From JAQUGA01 sp038210985 (GTDB taxonomy: Bacteria > Bacteroidota > Bacteroidia > Bacteroidales > WCHB1-69), in assembly GCA_038210985.1 (NCBI GenBank), contig JBBQWB010000134.1, positions 1-6,926 on the forward strand: 6,926 bases of DNA. Reading direction: 5' to 3'. A program made the position numbers and the translations under genes. Within the stretch, counting starts at the first letter, position 1; each line of letters begins with the position of its first letter. The notes beneath the pieces were generated by a model, which saw nothing but the letters and a program-made list of their open reading frames with translations, was not told the DNA's origin and made no database searches. Positions 1-5,816 of this stretch are shown piece after piece.

Positions 1-154
1 AGCTGTGTGAAGTCTCAGACTTCGCACAATGGAAACTCAAAGCTGTGTGAAGTCTCAGACTTTCGCACAATGGAAACTCAAAGCTGTGTGAAGTCTCAGA
101 CTTCGCACAATGGAAACTCAAAGCTGTGTGAAGTCTCAGACTTCGCACAATGGA
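1..154. repeat. Tandem array of four REP-like palindromic units
   Basis: Four head-to-tail units lie at 1-40, 41-81, 82-121 and 122-154. The second has one extra T (41 bp), and the last is cut off after the palindrome and TGGA. Each unit contains the 15-base palindrome GAAGTCTCAGACTTC, extended outward by TGTGT/GCACA to an imperfect 12 bp stem, followed by a short linker (AATGGAAACTCAA). The array abuts the start of a RAYT-type transposase gene, and an inverted copy lies just past that gene, which is the usual arrangement of REP sequences around their transposase. The array starts at the window edge, so more copies may lie to the left. The units touch directly and have no unique spacers. Confidence 0.85.
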
Positions 155-171
155 CTTTAAAAAATAAATAA

Positions 172-720
172 ATGGGATTCAAGTTTAAAATTTACGATCA
201 ATCCAAAGTTTATTTTTTAACCACCACAGTTGTTGGATGGATGGATGTTTTTAACCAAAAAACACATAGAGATATTATTATTGACAGTTTGAAATATTGT
301 CAGAAAGAAAAAGGCCTTATTATTTATGCTTATGTAATAATGAAGAATCATATTCATCTTGTTGCTCAGGCATCCAATAATAATCTAAGCGATATAATTC
401 GAGATTTTAAAAAATTTACAAGTAGAACAATAACTTTAAGTCTAATTTCGAGTAGTGAAGAGGAGCATAAATGGATGATAAACCAGTTTTTAGAATTTGG
501 GGCGCAATGTAGAAATAATGAAAAATTTCAATTTTGGAAACAGGATAATCACCCTATTGAACTTTATAGTAATAAATTCATCAAACAGAAAATCAAATAC
601 ATACATAATAATCCAGTGAAAGCTGGAATTGTTGAAAATCCGGAAGATTATTTATATTCAAGTGCTCGAAATTATGCGGATTTAGATTTTGTAATTGATA
701 TTGTGAAAGCAGATTTATGA
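172..720 (+). CDS. REP-associated tyrosine transposase (RAYT), IS200-like Y1 domain
   Basis: This 182-residue protein is a complete single-domain HUH/Y1 nuclease-transposase. In characterised relatives, enzymes of this group cut single-stranded REP hairpins through a 5'-phosphotyrosine link. The metal-binding HUH motif is H60-I61-H62 within VIMKNHIHLV. The catalytic tyrosine is expected at Y143 in IKYIHNNPVKAG, aligned with Y115 of the E. coli RAYT. The N-terminal strand (VYFLTTTVVGWMDVF) and the C-terminal PEDYLYSSARNY segment are also typical of the Bacteroidota RAYT family. The ATG at 172 follows A-rich DNA without a Shine-Dalgarno site. The gene sits between direct REP-like units upstream and an inverted unit downstream, its likely substrates. 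It has no frameshift or stop and looks intact. RAYTs usually behave as domesticated single-copy genes rather than as self-copying insertion sequences. Confidence 0.9.
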   Translation: MGFKFKIYDQSKVYFLTTTVVGWMDVFNQKTHRDIIIDSLKYCQKEKGLIIYAYVIMKNHIHLVAQASNNNLSDIIRDFKKFTSRTITLSLISSSEEEHKWMINQFLEFGAQCRNNEKFQFWKQDNHPIELYSNKFIKQKIKYIHNNPVKAGIVENPEDYLYSSARNYADLDFVIDIVKADL

Positions 721-726
721 AAATCG

Positions 727-755
727 TTGTGCGAAGTCTGAGACTTCGCACTGCT
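727..755 (-). repeat. Inverted REP-like unit downstream of the RAYT gene
   Basis: This 29-base stretch matches the reverse complement of the palindromic part of the upstream units at 27 of 29 positions. Its core is a perfect inverted repeat, TGCGAAGTCT (730-739) and AGACTTCGCA (741-750), with a single central G. It begins 7 bases after the RAYT stop codon. The transposase gene is therefore bracketed by REP-like units in opposite orientation. Confidence 0.85.
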
Positions 756-786
756 GAGACTTCGCACTGCTGAGACTTCGCACTGC
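739..786. repeat. Three tandem 16 bp half-REP copies
   Basis: The 16-mer TGAGACTTCGCACTGC is repeated exactly three times, at 739-754, 755-770 and 771-786. The first copy overlaps the right arm of the inverted REP unit. The other two repeat only this right arm, so they lack partners for hairpin formation. A T6 run follows at 791-796. The pattern fits slippage or unequal duplication of half a palindrome. Confidence 0.85.
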
Positions 787-833
787 TGGGTTTTTTAATC
801 TTGATTTTTTACAGTCATTACCTTTAAAATTTA

Positions 834-841
834 TACCTTCG
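834..841 (+). promoter_or_regulatory. Probable -7 promoter box of ridA
   Basis: TACCTTCG differs by one base from the Bacteroidota -7 consensus TAnnTTTG. It lies 28 bases upstream of the ridA ATG, leaving a leader of roughly 20 nt. No convincing -33 element is visible at the expected distance, so the call is moderate. It lies outside the REP copies and would give ridA its own promoter. Confidence 0.5.
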
Positions 842-869
842 TAGCAGAAATCATAAAAACATAAATAAT

Positions 870-1244
870 ATGAAAAAAGTTATTAGTACAGCAAATGCTC
901 CAAAGGCTATTGGTCCATATAGTCAAGCTATTGAAGCTAACGGAATGGTTTTTATTTCAGGTCAAATTCCAATTAATCCCGAAAATGGTCAAATTCCCGA
1001 AGGAATTGAAGCACAAACCGAGCAGGTAATGAAAAACATTGGTGCAATATTAAAAGAAGCTAGTTTAGGCTTCGAAAACGTAATTAAAACAACCTGTCTT
1101 TTAAGCGATATGGATAATTTTCAAGTGATGAATGGCATTTATGGAAAATGTTTTCCCGAAAATCCACCTGCACGTGCAGCATACGGCGTAGTGAAATTGC
1201 CATTAGGTGTTTTGGTTGAAATTGAATCGATAGCGGTAAGATAA
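870..1244 (+). CDS. ridA: RidA family reactive intermediate (enamine/imine) deaminase
   Basis: This 124-residue protein has the normal length of the RidA/YjgF/UK114 family. The family hydrolyses reactive enamine/imine intermediates, such as 2-aminoacrylate from PLP-dependent dehydratases, to ketoacids and ammonia; it forms trimers in the cytosol. Visible family features are GPYSQA (15-20), VFISGQIP (27-34) and the C-terminal signature PPARAAYGVVKLPLG. R102 is the conserved substrate-carboxylate arginine (R105 in E. coli), and E117 is the conserved glutamate in LVEIE. The ATG at 870 follows an A-rich stretch and has no in-frame competitor nearby. The gene appears monocistronic: it has a promoter-like box upstream and a strong terminator 41 bp past the stop, and faces corA convergently. 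The active-site residues make a true RidA more likely than a distant Rid2-7 subfamily member. Confidence 0.93.
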   Translation: MKKVISTANAPKAIGPYSQAIEANGMVFISGQIPINPENGQIPEGIEAQTEQVMKNIGAILKEASLGFENVIKTTCLLSDMDNFQVMNGIYGKCFPENPPARAAYGVVKLPLGVLVEIESIAVR

Positions 1245-1285
1245 GACTATTTTGAAAGTAAAGATATTGGCTTTCATTTCTTAAT

Positions 1286-1321
1286 AAAAAACCCTCAATA
1301 ATTATTATTGAGGGTTTTTTT
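1286..1321. terminator. Bidirectional intrinsic terminator between ridA and corA
   Basis: A near-perfect inverted repeat pairs ACCCTCAATAAT (1291-1302) with ATTATTGAGGGT (1304-1315). An A5 run flanks it on the left and a T run (1315-1321) on the right. It therefore makes a hairpin followed by a U tract in either direction. It lies 41 bp after the ridA stop and 6 bp after the corA stop, so it most likely ends both convergent transcripts. Confidence 0.9.
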
Positions 1322-1327
1322 AATTGG

Positions 1328-2254
1328 TTAAAACCAATTTCGTTTCATAAAAGTAATTGCTCCAATCAATGATAAGAAAATGGATACACAAACTATTATA
1401 ACAAAGCCAAACGTATTGTGTTCAAGCGAGTTTGGCACATTCATTCCATACAAACTGGCTATTAAAGTGGGAATCATTAAAATAATTGAAATGGAAGTTA
1501 ATCGCTTCATTATGATGTTTAAGTTGTTCGAGATTACGGATGCGTATGCATCCATCATTCCACTTAAAATGTCGCTATAAATATTTGTCATTTCTAATGC
1601 CTGACGAAGTTCAATGTCCACATCTTCAATTAAATCTTCATCAAAAGTATCTCTATATTCACGAAGATTTTTTATTCGATGTGCCAAAATGTCGTTTGAT
1701 TTTAAGGATGTAGTAAAGAATACTAAGCACTTTTCGAGTTGAAGAAGTGTTTGTAAATCCTCGTTTTTAATCGATTGTTCGAGTTCCTGTTCGGCAAGTT
1801 TAATATTTTGATTGATTTGTTTTAAGTATTTCAAAAACCAAACACTGGATGATAAATGAAGACGAAGCACTAAGTCAAAATTGTCTTTTTTTGTTATGTT
1901 CTTACGACGAGAATATAATATGAAGTCGGAAATAACATCTGTTTTATAAAAACAAATAGAAATAAAATAGGTTTCATTAAAAATAATTCCAAGGGGAACA
2001 GTTGAAAAAGGCAGTTTGGGATCGTTGTTTTTGATAGGCAAACGCAGAATGATTAAAAACCAACCATCCTCGTATTCAATACGAGGGCGCTCATCAACGT
2101 CTTCAATGTCGTTGTAAAACTCTTCGGGAATTCCAATTTCGTTTAGTAAGTAATTTTTTTCGGCTGGGGTTGGCTCTTCAATATTAATCCAAAGAGCTTC
2201 TTCGCTATTTTCGGTGTAAACCAAACCTCGTCCGTTCTTTAAAAGGTTTTTCAT
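1328..2254 (-). CDS. corA: CorA family magnesium/divalent cation transporter
   Basis: The 308-residue protein belongs to the CorA family of pentameric inner-membrane channels that import Mg2+, and in some members Co2+ or Ni2+. The N-terminal part is a soluble cytoplasmic domain containing DVDERPRIEY (52-61) and WFLIILRLP. A long, charged helical region follows at about 140-250, the expected stalk helix. Two membrane segments lie at the C-terminus, about 251-269 and 282-302. The signature YGMN is at 269-272, at the end of the first segment, and the tail is basic (KRNWF). The start is set at the ATG at 2254 because GGAGG lies 7 nt upstream. A longer reading frame would need a TTG at 2293 inside a hairpin loop and add 13 uncharacteristic residues. 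Transcription runs from a consensus promoter near 2365-2398 through a structured leader. Confidence 0.92.
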   Translation of the reverse strand: MKNLLKNGRGLVYTENSEEALWINIEEPTPAEKNYLLNEIGIPEEFYNDIEDVDERPRIEYEDGWFLIILRLPIKNNDPKLPFSTVPLGIIFNETYFISICFYKTDVISDFILYSRRKNITKKDNFDLVLRLHLSSSVWFLKYLKQINQNIKLAEQELEQSIKNEDLQTLLQLEKCLVFFTTSLKSNDILAHRIKNLREYRDTFDEDLIEDVDIELRQALEMTNIYSDILSGMMDAYASVISNNLNIIMKRLTSISIILMIPTLIASLYGMNVPNSLEHNTFGFVIIVCVSIFLSLIGAITFMKRNWF

Positions 2255-2259
2255 ACTAT

Positions 2260-2306
2260 TTCCTCCATCAATTGTTGAATAGAGGAAGTTCAAAAACCTC
2301 TATTCA
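2260..2306 (-). promoter_or_regulatory. corA leader with two mutually exclusive hairpins
   Basis: In the corA mRNA, TGAATAGAGG (2306-2297) pairs perfectly with CCTCTATTCA (2285-2276) across an 11 nt loop; call this helix A. The overlapping segment TTCCTCTATT (2287-2278) can instead pair with GATGGAGGAA (2269-2260) across an 8 nt loop, giving 10 pairs including two G-U; call this helix B. Helix B contains the whole GGAGG site. The two helices share 2285-2278, so only one can form: A leaves the ribosome site free and B hides it. This is the architecture of a translational on/off switch. The pairing is read directly from the sequence; the regulatory role is inferred. No M-box or other known riboswitch core was recognised. 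Confidence 0.5.
2262..2266 (-). promoter_or_regulatory. Strong Shine-Dalgarno site deciding the corA start
   Basis: On the minus strand GGAGG is followed after 7 nt by the ATG at 2254. It is the only clear Shine-Dalgarno site in front of a gene in this window; the other genes follow A/T-rich sequence, as is common in Bacteroidota. It fixes the start and is also the segment masked by one of the predicted leader hairpins. Confidence 0.85.
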
Positions 2307-2308
2307 GA

Positions 2309-2335
2309 TTAGCAACACGAATGATAATCGTCCAT
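2309..2335 (-). CDS. Possible eight-residue leader peptide upstream of corA
   Basis: Inside the corA leader, an ATG at 2335 opens a reading frame MDDYHSCC that ends in TAA at 2311-2309. The stop lies 2 nt before the 5' arm of helix A. A ribosome terminating here would cover that arm and push the RNA toward the form that hides the corA Shine-Dalgarno site. The ATG follows an A run (CCGAAAA) but has no Shine-Dalgarno site. So short a frame could occur by chance. A translated leader ORF (corL) is known before Salmonella corA, but no sequence similarity is claimed. Confidence 0.3.
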   Translation of the reverse strand: MDDYHSCC

Positions 2336-2364
2336 TTTTCGGATAATTTTTAAATTCTAGGTTG

Positions 2365-2398
2365 CAAAGGTAATATTTTTTTTTAGAAGTATTACAAA
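2365..2398 (-). promoter_or_regulatory. corA promoter, Bacteroidota type
   Basis: On the minus strand TACCTTTG (2372-2365) is an exact TAnnTTTG -7 box. TTTG at 2398-2395 provides a -33 element with a 22 bp spacer, slightly longer than usual. Transcription would begin near 2358, giving a corA leader of about 100 nt, long enough for the leader ORF and hairpins described. Confidence 0.7.
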
Positions 2399-2488
2399 AG
2401 ATGGTTTATGAGTTTTTTAATTTGTTATAGAAAAAGTTTTTTGTTTTTTTTCACCGCAAAGTTAAACAGAGAAAAATCTTATATGGTT

Positions 2489-2615
2489 AAAAAGAAATTG
2501 TTACACAGTTCGTCGCGGCGAACAGTTCGCTAAAGCGAAGGGCACAGTGTTTCACAGAAAAAAAACTGTGTAAACTGTGTGTACACCGTGTAACTCTGTG
2601 TAACTTTTTCTTTTT
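2489..2615. repeat. 127 bp MITE-like palindromic element
   Basis: The ends are 20 bp inverted repeats: 2489-2508 matches the reverse complement of 2596-2615 at 18 of 20 positions, with GTTACACAG/CTGTGTAAC perfect. Inside are three further hairpins. GTTCGTCG/CGGCGAAC (2508-2523) has one G-T pair, TTCGCT/AGCGAA (2526-2539) is perfect, and 2543-2557 pairs imperfectly with 2566-2579 around an A8 loop. There is no coding potential. This looks like a small non-autonomous element or a REP-like cluster. No clear target-site duplication was seen, so mobility is inferred only. Confidence 0.55.
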
Positions 2616-2640
2616 TTTCGTCGCAAAGCATCTACGTTTA

Positions 2641-2668
2641 TAGATTCCTCACTTCATTCAGAATGACA
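2641..2668. repeat. Dispersed intergenic repeat motif
   Basis: On the minus strand the segment reads TGTCATTCTGAATGAAG followed by TGAGGAATCTA. From memory this resembles a short motif found repeatedly between genes in many bacterial genomes, including Bacteroidota, usually as TGTCATTCnGA...GAATCT. Only one copy lies in this window, so the call rests on recall rather than internal repetition. Confidence 0.4.
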
Positions 2669-2690
2669 AATCGCTATGGTAAACGACAAA

Positions 2691-2710
2691 GTTGGCATTT
2701 TTTTGCAAAC
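2691..2710 (-). terminator. Weak possible terminator after hutH
   Basis: Read on the minus strand, GTTTGCA and TGCCAAC form a six-pair stem with one mismatch around a loop of As, followed by TTTGTCGTTT. It begins one base after the hutH stop codon. The stem is weak and the U tract is interrupted, so termination might instead occur at the stronger hairpins further along (2508-2539). Confidence 0.25.
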
Positions 2711-2711
2711 A

Positions 2712-4205
2712 CTACAAAGTTAAATCGGTGTTTTTAATAAATTTAACCGAGTTCTGCATCAATTCGTATAAAATGGTATCGTTTTCAACAAACGGAACAC
2801 TTTGGCGATATTCGCTAATAAATGATTCGATGATTGGCGATGATTTTAATGGTTTACGGAACTCCATTGCTTGTGCGGCATTTAGCAATTCAATAGCTAA
2901 AATACGTTCCAAGTTTTCGGCAATGCGGAAAGCTTTGGTAGCAGAGTTTGCACCCATGCTCACATGGTCTTCTTGACCTTGCGAGGATTCGATGGAGTCG
3001 CTCGAACAGGGCATTGTTAGCGATTTGTTTTGATTAACAATGGATGCAGCGGTGTATTGCGGAATCATAAATCCTGAATTAAGTCCAGGTTTTGCCACTA
3101 AAAAAGAGGGAAGTTCGCGTTTGCCCGAAATCAATTGATACGTTCTGCGTTCCGAAATATTCCCAAGTTCAGATAATGCGATGGCTAAAAAGTCGAGGGT
3201 TATTGCCAATGGCTGACCATGAAAATTACCTGCCGAAATCACCATGTCTTCATCTGGGAAAACGGTTGGATTATCGGTAACGGAATTAATTTCGGTTTCA
3301 ACTACACTACGAATATAATAAATAGCATCTTTTGAAGCTCCATGAACTTGTGGAATGCAACGGAAAGAGTATGGATCCTGAACGTGTTTTTTTTCACGAA
3401 CAATAATTTGTGATCCACTTAAAATATTATTGAAATGCTCCGCAGTTTCCAGCTGTCCATAATGAGGTCTGATTTTATGAATAGATGGATGAAAAGGTTC
3501 TATTCTGCCATCAAAAGCATCTAGGGAAATAGCTCCGATGAGGTCGGCAATGTCGGATAATTTTTTGCTTTTAATCATTAACCAGCTTGCATACGAACTC
3601 ATAAATTGAGTGCCATTTAATAATGCCAAACCTTCTTTTGACTGTAAATCAATAGATTCCCAATTCATTTTTTGGTTGAGTTGTTTCCCGCTGATTCGTT
3701 CGCCATTAAAGTCCACTTCGCCTTCGCCAATCAATGGTAAACACAAATGAGCCAATGGAGCCAAATCGCCCGATGCACCAAGGGAACCCAATTGATACAC
3801 AACTGGAGTAATGTTGTGATTAAAAAACGCCACCAAGCGTTCCACTGTTTTTAGCTGTACGCCCGAATGTCCTAGTGATAAAGCATGAATTTTCAGAAAA
3901 ATCATAATTTTCACAATCTCGGCAGGAACTTCATCGCCAATGCCACAAGCATGCGACATAACAAGGTTTTTTTGAAGTGTTCCTAAATCTTCAAACGAAA
4001 TCGTGCGGTCGCATAAGGAACCAAATCCAGTAGTTACACCATAAATTGGACGATCGGATTTGATGGTTTTTTCATCTAAATATTTTCGACATTTTTCAAT
4101 TCTTTGTTTTGATTCTTCCGAAAGTTTAATTTTAATATTGTTTTGTAAAATCGTTTTCAGAAGGTCGATACTAATTGGTTCGGGTGATATTATGTGTGTT
4201 TTCAT
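2712..4205 (-). CDS. hutH: Histidine ammonia-lyase
   Basis: This enzyme removes ammonia from L-histidine to give urocanate, the first step of histidine degradation. The 497-residue length is normal for the family. The A144-S145-G146 triplet in GSLGASGDLAPLAH forms the MIO electrophile by autocyclisation. Residues known in the Pseudomonas putida enzyme all have counterparts: Y55 in YGVTTGFG, H85 in VMSHACG, N197 in LNGTQ, Y279 and R282 in DPYSFRC, F328 in GNFHG, and E412 in QEDHVSM. H85 and E412 favour histidine over tyrosine or phenylalanine, although one-residue changes can shift specificity. The start is taken as the ATG at 4205; a TTG at 4220 would add five residues. The gene lies 21 nt after hisS and is probably co-transcribed with it. 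hutU, hutI and the later steps are not in this window. Confidence 0.9.
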   Translation of the reverse strand: MKTHIISPEPISIDLLKTILQNNIKIKLSEESKQRIEKCRKYLDEKTIKSDRPIYGVTTGFGSLCDRTISFEDLGTLQKNLVMSHACGIGDEVPAEIVKIMIFLKIHALSLGHSGVQLKTVERLVAFFNHNITPVVYQLGSLGASGDLAPLAHLCLPLIGEGEVDFNGERISGKQLNQKMNWESIDLQSKEGLALLNGTQFMSSYASWLMIKSKKLSDIADLIGAISLDAFDGRIEPFHPSIHKIRPHYGQLETAEHFNNILSGSQIIVREKKHVQDPYSFRCIPQVHGASKDAIYYIRSVVETEINSVTDNPTVFPDEDMVISAGNFHGQPLAITLDFLAIALSELGNISERRTYQLISGKRELPSFLVAKPGLNSGFMIPQYTAASIVNQNKSLTMPCSSDSIESSQGQEDHVSMGANSATKAFRIAENLERILAIELLNAAQAMEFRKPLKSSPIIESFISEYRQSVPFVENDTILYELMQNSVKFIKNTDLTL

Positions 4206-4226
4206 AAAATTAAATTTCAAATTATA

Positions 4227-5594
4227 TTACGCTAAATGGGTGTTTATTTCTATTATTAATTCGTGAATGTTTACGGTGGTTTGACTTCCGTTAATCATAT
4301 TTTTAACTTGAATGTTTTGGTTTTCAATTTCCGATTCGCCAGCTATGACAACAATGGGTATTTTACGAGCATTGGCATACGTCATTTGCTTTTTTATCTT
4401 TACCTGATCGGGATATAATTCGGCATTTATTCCAGCTTCACGAACTTTTTGTAAAATAGGTAAAATGTATTTTTCTTCCGAATCGCCAAAGTTTAAAAAC
4501 AAAACTTTTGTTTGCGATTCCAAATCTTCGGGAAAACTATTGGTTTCGTTTAATACATCATAAATTCTATCGGCACCAAACGAAATACCAACTCCCGACA
4601 TGTCGGATAAGCCAAAAATTCCAGTTAAGTCATCGTAACGTCCGCCTCCGGTTATGCTTCCAATGGCAACATCAACCGCTTTAACTTCGATAATAATTCC
4701 AGTATAATAATTTAAACCACGAGCTAAAGTTAAGTCAAGTTCAACAGGGAAATTAACGGAAAGTAATTTAATATACTCGAACGTTTTTTCTAGTTCTTCC
4801 ACTCCAGTTAAACCAATTTCAATATCTTTAAACCATTCTTTCAAGTGTGAGATTTTAGTCTCGGTATTGCCTTGCAGCAAAATAATTGGTTGTAAACGTT
4901 CAATTGCTTCTTCGGAAATTCCTTTTTCCAAAAGTTCTTTGTTTACGTTTTCAATGCCAATTTTATCTAATTTATCAATAGCAACGGTTATATCGGTTAT
5001 TTTATCTGGCTGACCAATCATTTCGGCAATTCCCGATAAAATTTTTCGATTGTTGAGTTTTATAACAATATTAATTTTCAAGGAGGAGAAAACGCTCGAA
5101 ATTAGAGATAAAAGTTCGGCTTCGTTTATCAAAGAGTTGCTTCCAATAATATCGGCATCGCATTGATAGAATTCGCGATAACGTCCTTTTTGAGGTTTGT
5201 CGGCACGCCATACAGGCTGTATTTGATAGCGTTTAAAAGGAAAGGTAATGTCGTTTTGATGCATCACAACAAATCGAGCAAAAGGAACGGTTAAATCATA
5301 ACGCAAACCTTTTTCCGAAATTTTTGAAATCACTTTTTTATAATCCGAAAAATCATCCCCAGCTTTTTCTAAAAAATTACCAGAGTTTAAAACTTTAAAT
5401 AATAAGCGGTCGCCTTCTTCACCATATTTTCCCATCAATGTAGATAGGTTTTCAAGCGATGGTGTTTCAATAGGAAGATAGCCATATCGTTCAAAACAGT
5501 TCCGGATGGTTGAAAAAATATAGTTGCGGCGCGACATTTCTATCGGCGTAAAATCACGTGTGCCTTTTGTTATTGTTGGTTTTTGAATTCCCAT
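4227..5594 (-). CDS. hisS: Histidyl-tRNA synthetase
   Basis: This 455-residue class II aminoacyl-tRNA synthetase charges tRNA-His with histidine using ATP. The N-terminus begins with the family-typical TKGTRDFTP (9-17). Motif 1 lies around YGYLPIETPSLE (38-49). Motif 2 is RYQIQPVWRADKPQKGRYRE (122-141), followed by FYQCDADIIG. The histidine-specific signature LARGLNYYTG is at 290-299 and includes R292. Motif 3 spans GGGRYDDL to GISFGADRI (317-344). The C-terminal anticodon-binding domain occupies about 363-455. Length and motif order are normal. The ATG at 5594 is supported by a consensus promoter box just upstream, which leaves a very short leader. hutH follows 21 nt after the stop. No T-box or histidine leader peptide fits in the short leader. 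Confidence 0.96.
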   Translation of the reverse strand: MGIQKPTITKGTRDFTPIEMSRRNYIFSTIRNCFERYGYLPIETPSLENLSTLMGKYGEEGDRLLFKVLNSGNFLEKAGDDFSDYKKVISKISEKGLRYDLTVPFARFVVMHQNDITFPFKRYQIQPVWRADKPQKGRYREFYQCDADIIGSNSLINEAELLSLISSVFSSLKINIVIKLNNRKILSGIAEMIGQPDKITDITVAIDKLDKIGIENVNKELLEKGISEEAIERLQPIILLQGNTETKISHLKEWFKDIEIGLTGVEELEKTFEYIKLLSVNFPVELDLTLARGLNYYTGIIIEVKAVDVAIGSITGGGRYDDLTGIFGLSDMSGVGISFGADRIYDVLNETNSFPEDLESQTKVLFLNFGDSEEKYILPILQKVREAGINAELYPDQVKIKKQMTYANARKIPIVVIAGESEIENQNIQVKNMINGSQTTVNIHELIIEINTHLA

Positions 5595-5608
5595 CTTGTT
5601 CTTTTTGG

Positions 5609-5616
5609 CAAAAGTA
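5609..5616 (-). promoter_or_regulatory. -7 promoter box of hisS (and probably hutH)
   Basis: On the minus strand TACTTTTG exactly matches TAnnTTTG and lies 14 bp before the hisS ATG, so the leader would be only about 5-10 nt. A clear -33 TTTG is not visible. No comparable box was seen in the 21 nt between hisS and hutH, which supports a shared transcript. Confidence 0.6.
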
Positions 5617-5751
5617 TGAAAAAAAGGAAAAAGATTAACGGAAATTTGTGTTTAAAGTCATACTTGCCGAAATATTTGTCAAAAAGGAATTGAATTTAAA
5701 TGTGATTTTAAATTGGTTATCTGCATACTCCAAAATATCCGTTTATTTAAC

Positions 5752-5780
5752 TTGTTATTTCAATAATTTTGGTACGTTTG
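5752..5780 (+). promoter_or_regulatory. mrp promoter, Bacteroidota type
   Basis: TTG (5752-5754) and an exact TAnnTTTG box, TACGTTTG (5773-5780), are separated by 18 bp, a near-ideal spacing. The box lies 36 bp before the mrp ATG, giving a leader of about 30 nt. This promoter is divergent from that of hisS. The remaining DNA between the two genes shows no gene. Confidence 0.72.
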
Positions 5781-5816
5781 CATATATTTTTCGAGATAAT
5801 CTTATAAAATTTAAAT

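Larger units (their letters stand above)
2399..2711. other. Gene-free gap of dispersed and inverted repeats
   Basis: No credible gene lies between the corA promoter and the end of hutH. The stretch is low-complexity, with A/T runs, several CTGTGTAA-type and CGCAAAG words (CCGCAAAGTTAAACAGAG near 2452, TCGCAAAG near 2621), a 127 bp inverted-repeat element and a dispersed-repeat motif at 2641-2668. Composition and repetition differ clearly from the coding neighbours. The two repeat elements and a weak hairpin are described separately. Confidence 0.7.

Noticed and set aside
1..154. CRISPR array
   Set aside because: The units are joined directly with no unique spacers, and no cas gene is present. 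The palindrome and adjacent RAYT gene explain them as REP-like repeats.
739..796. Intrinsic terminator for the RAYT gene at the T6 run
   Set aside because: The half-copies next to the T6 run lack a nearby complementary arm. The only full hairpin (730-750) is 40 bp away from the T run.
2255..2293. Thirteen-residue N-terminal extension of CorA
   Set aside because: It would start at TTG inside a hairpin loop without a ribosome site, while the ATG at 2254 has GGAGG at 7 nt.
2255..2358. M-box (ykoK) magnesium riboswitch in the corA leader
   Set aside because: The leader is too short and I could not find the conserved core or multi-arm fold. The visible structure is a simple pair of competing hairpins.
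2692..2976. Plus-strand open frame of 94 codons
   Set aside because: It is antisense to the hutH end and to the repeat gap, has no recognisable domain, and the HutH frame is clearly the coding one.
4206..4220. Five-residue N-terminal extension of HutH
   Set aside because: It begins with TTG; the ATG at 4205 is in frame and gives the usual HutH beginning.
4060..4266. Plus-strand open frame across the hisS-hutH junction
   Set aside because: It is antisense to two well-supported genes and has no promoter or family resemblance.
5595..5608. T-box or histidine leader peptide controlling hisS
   Set aside because: The predicted leader is only about 5-10 nt, and no run of His codons or specifier hairpin is present.
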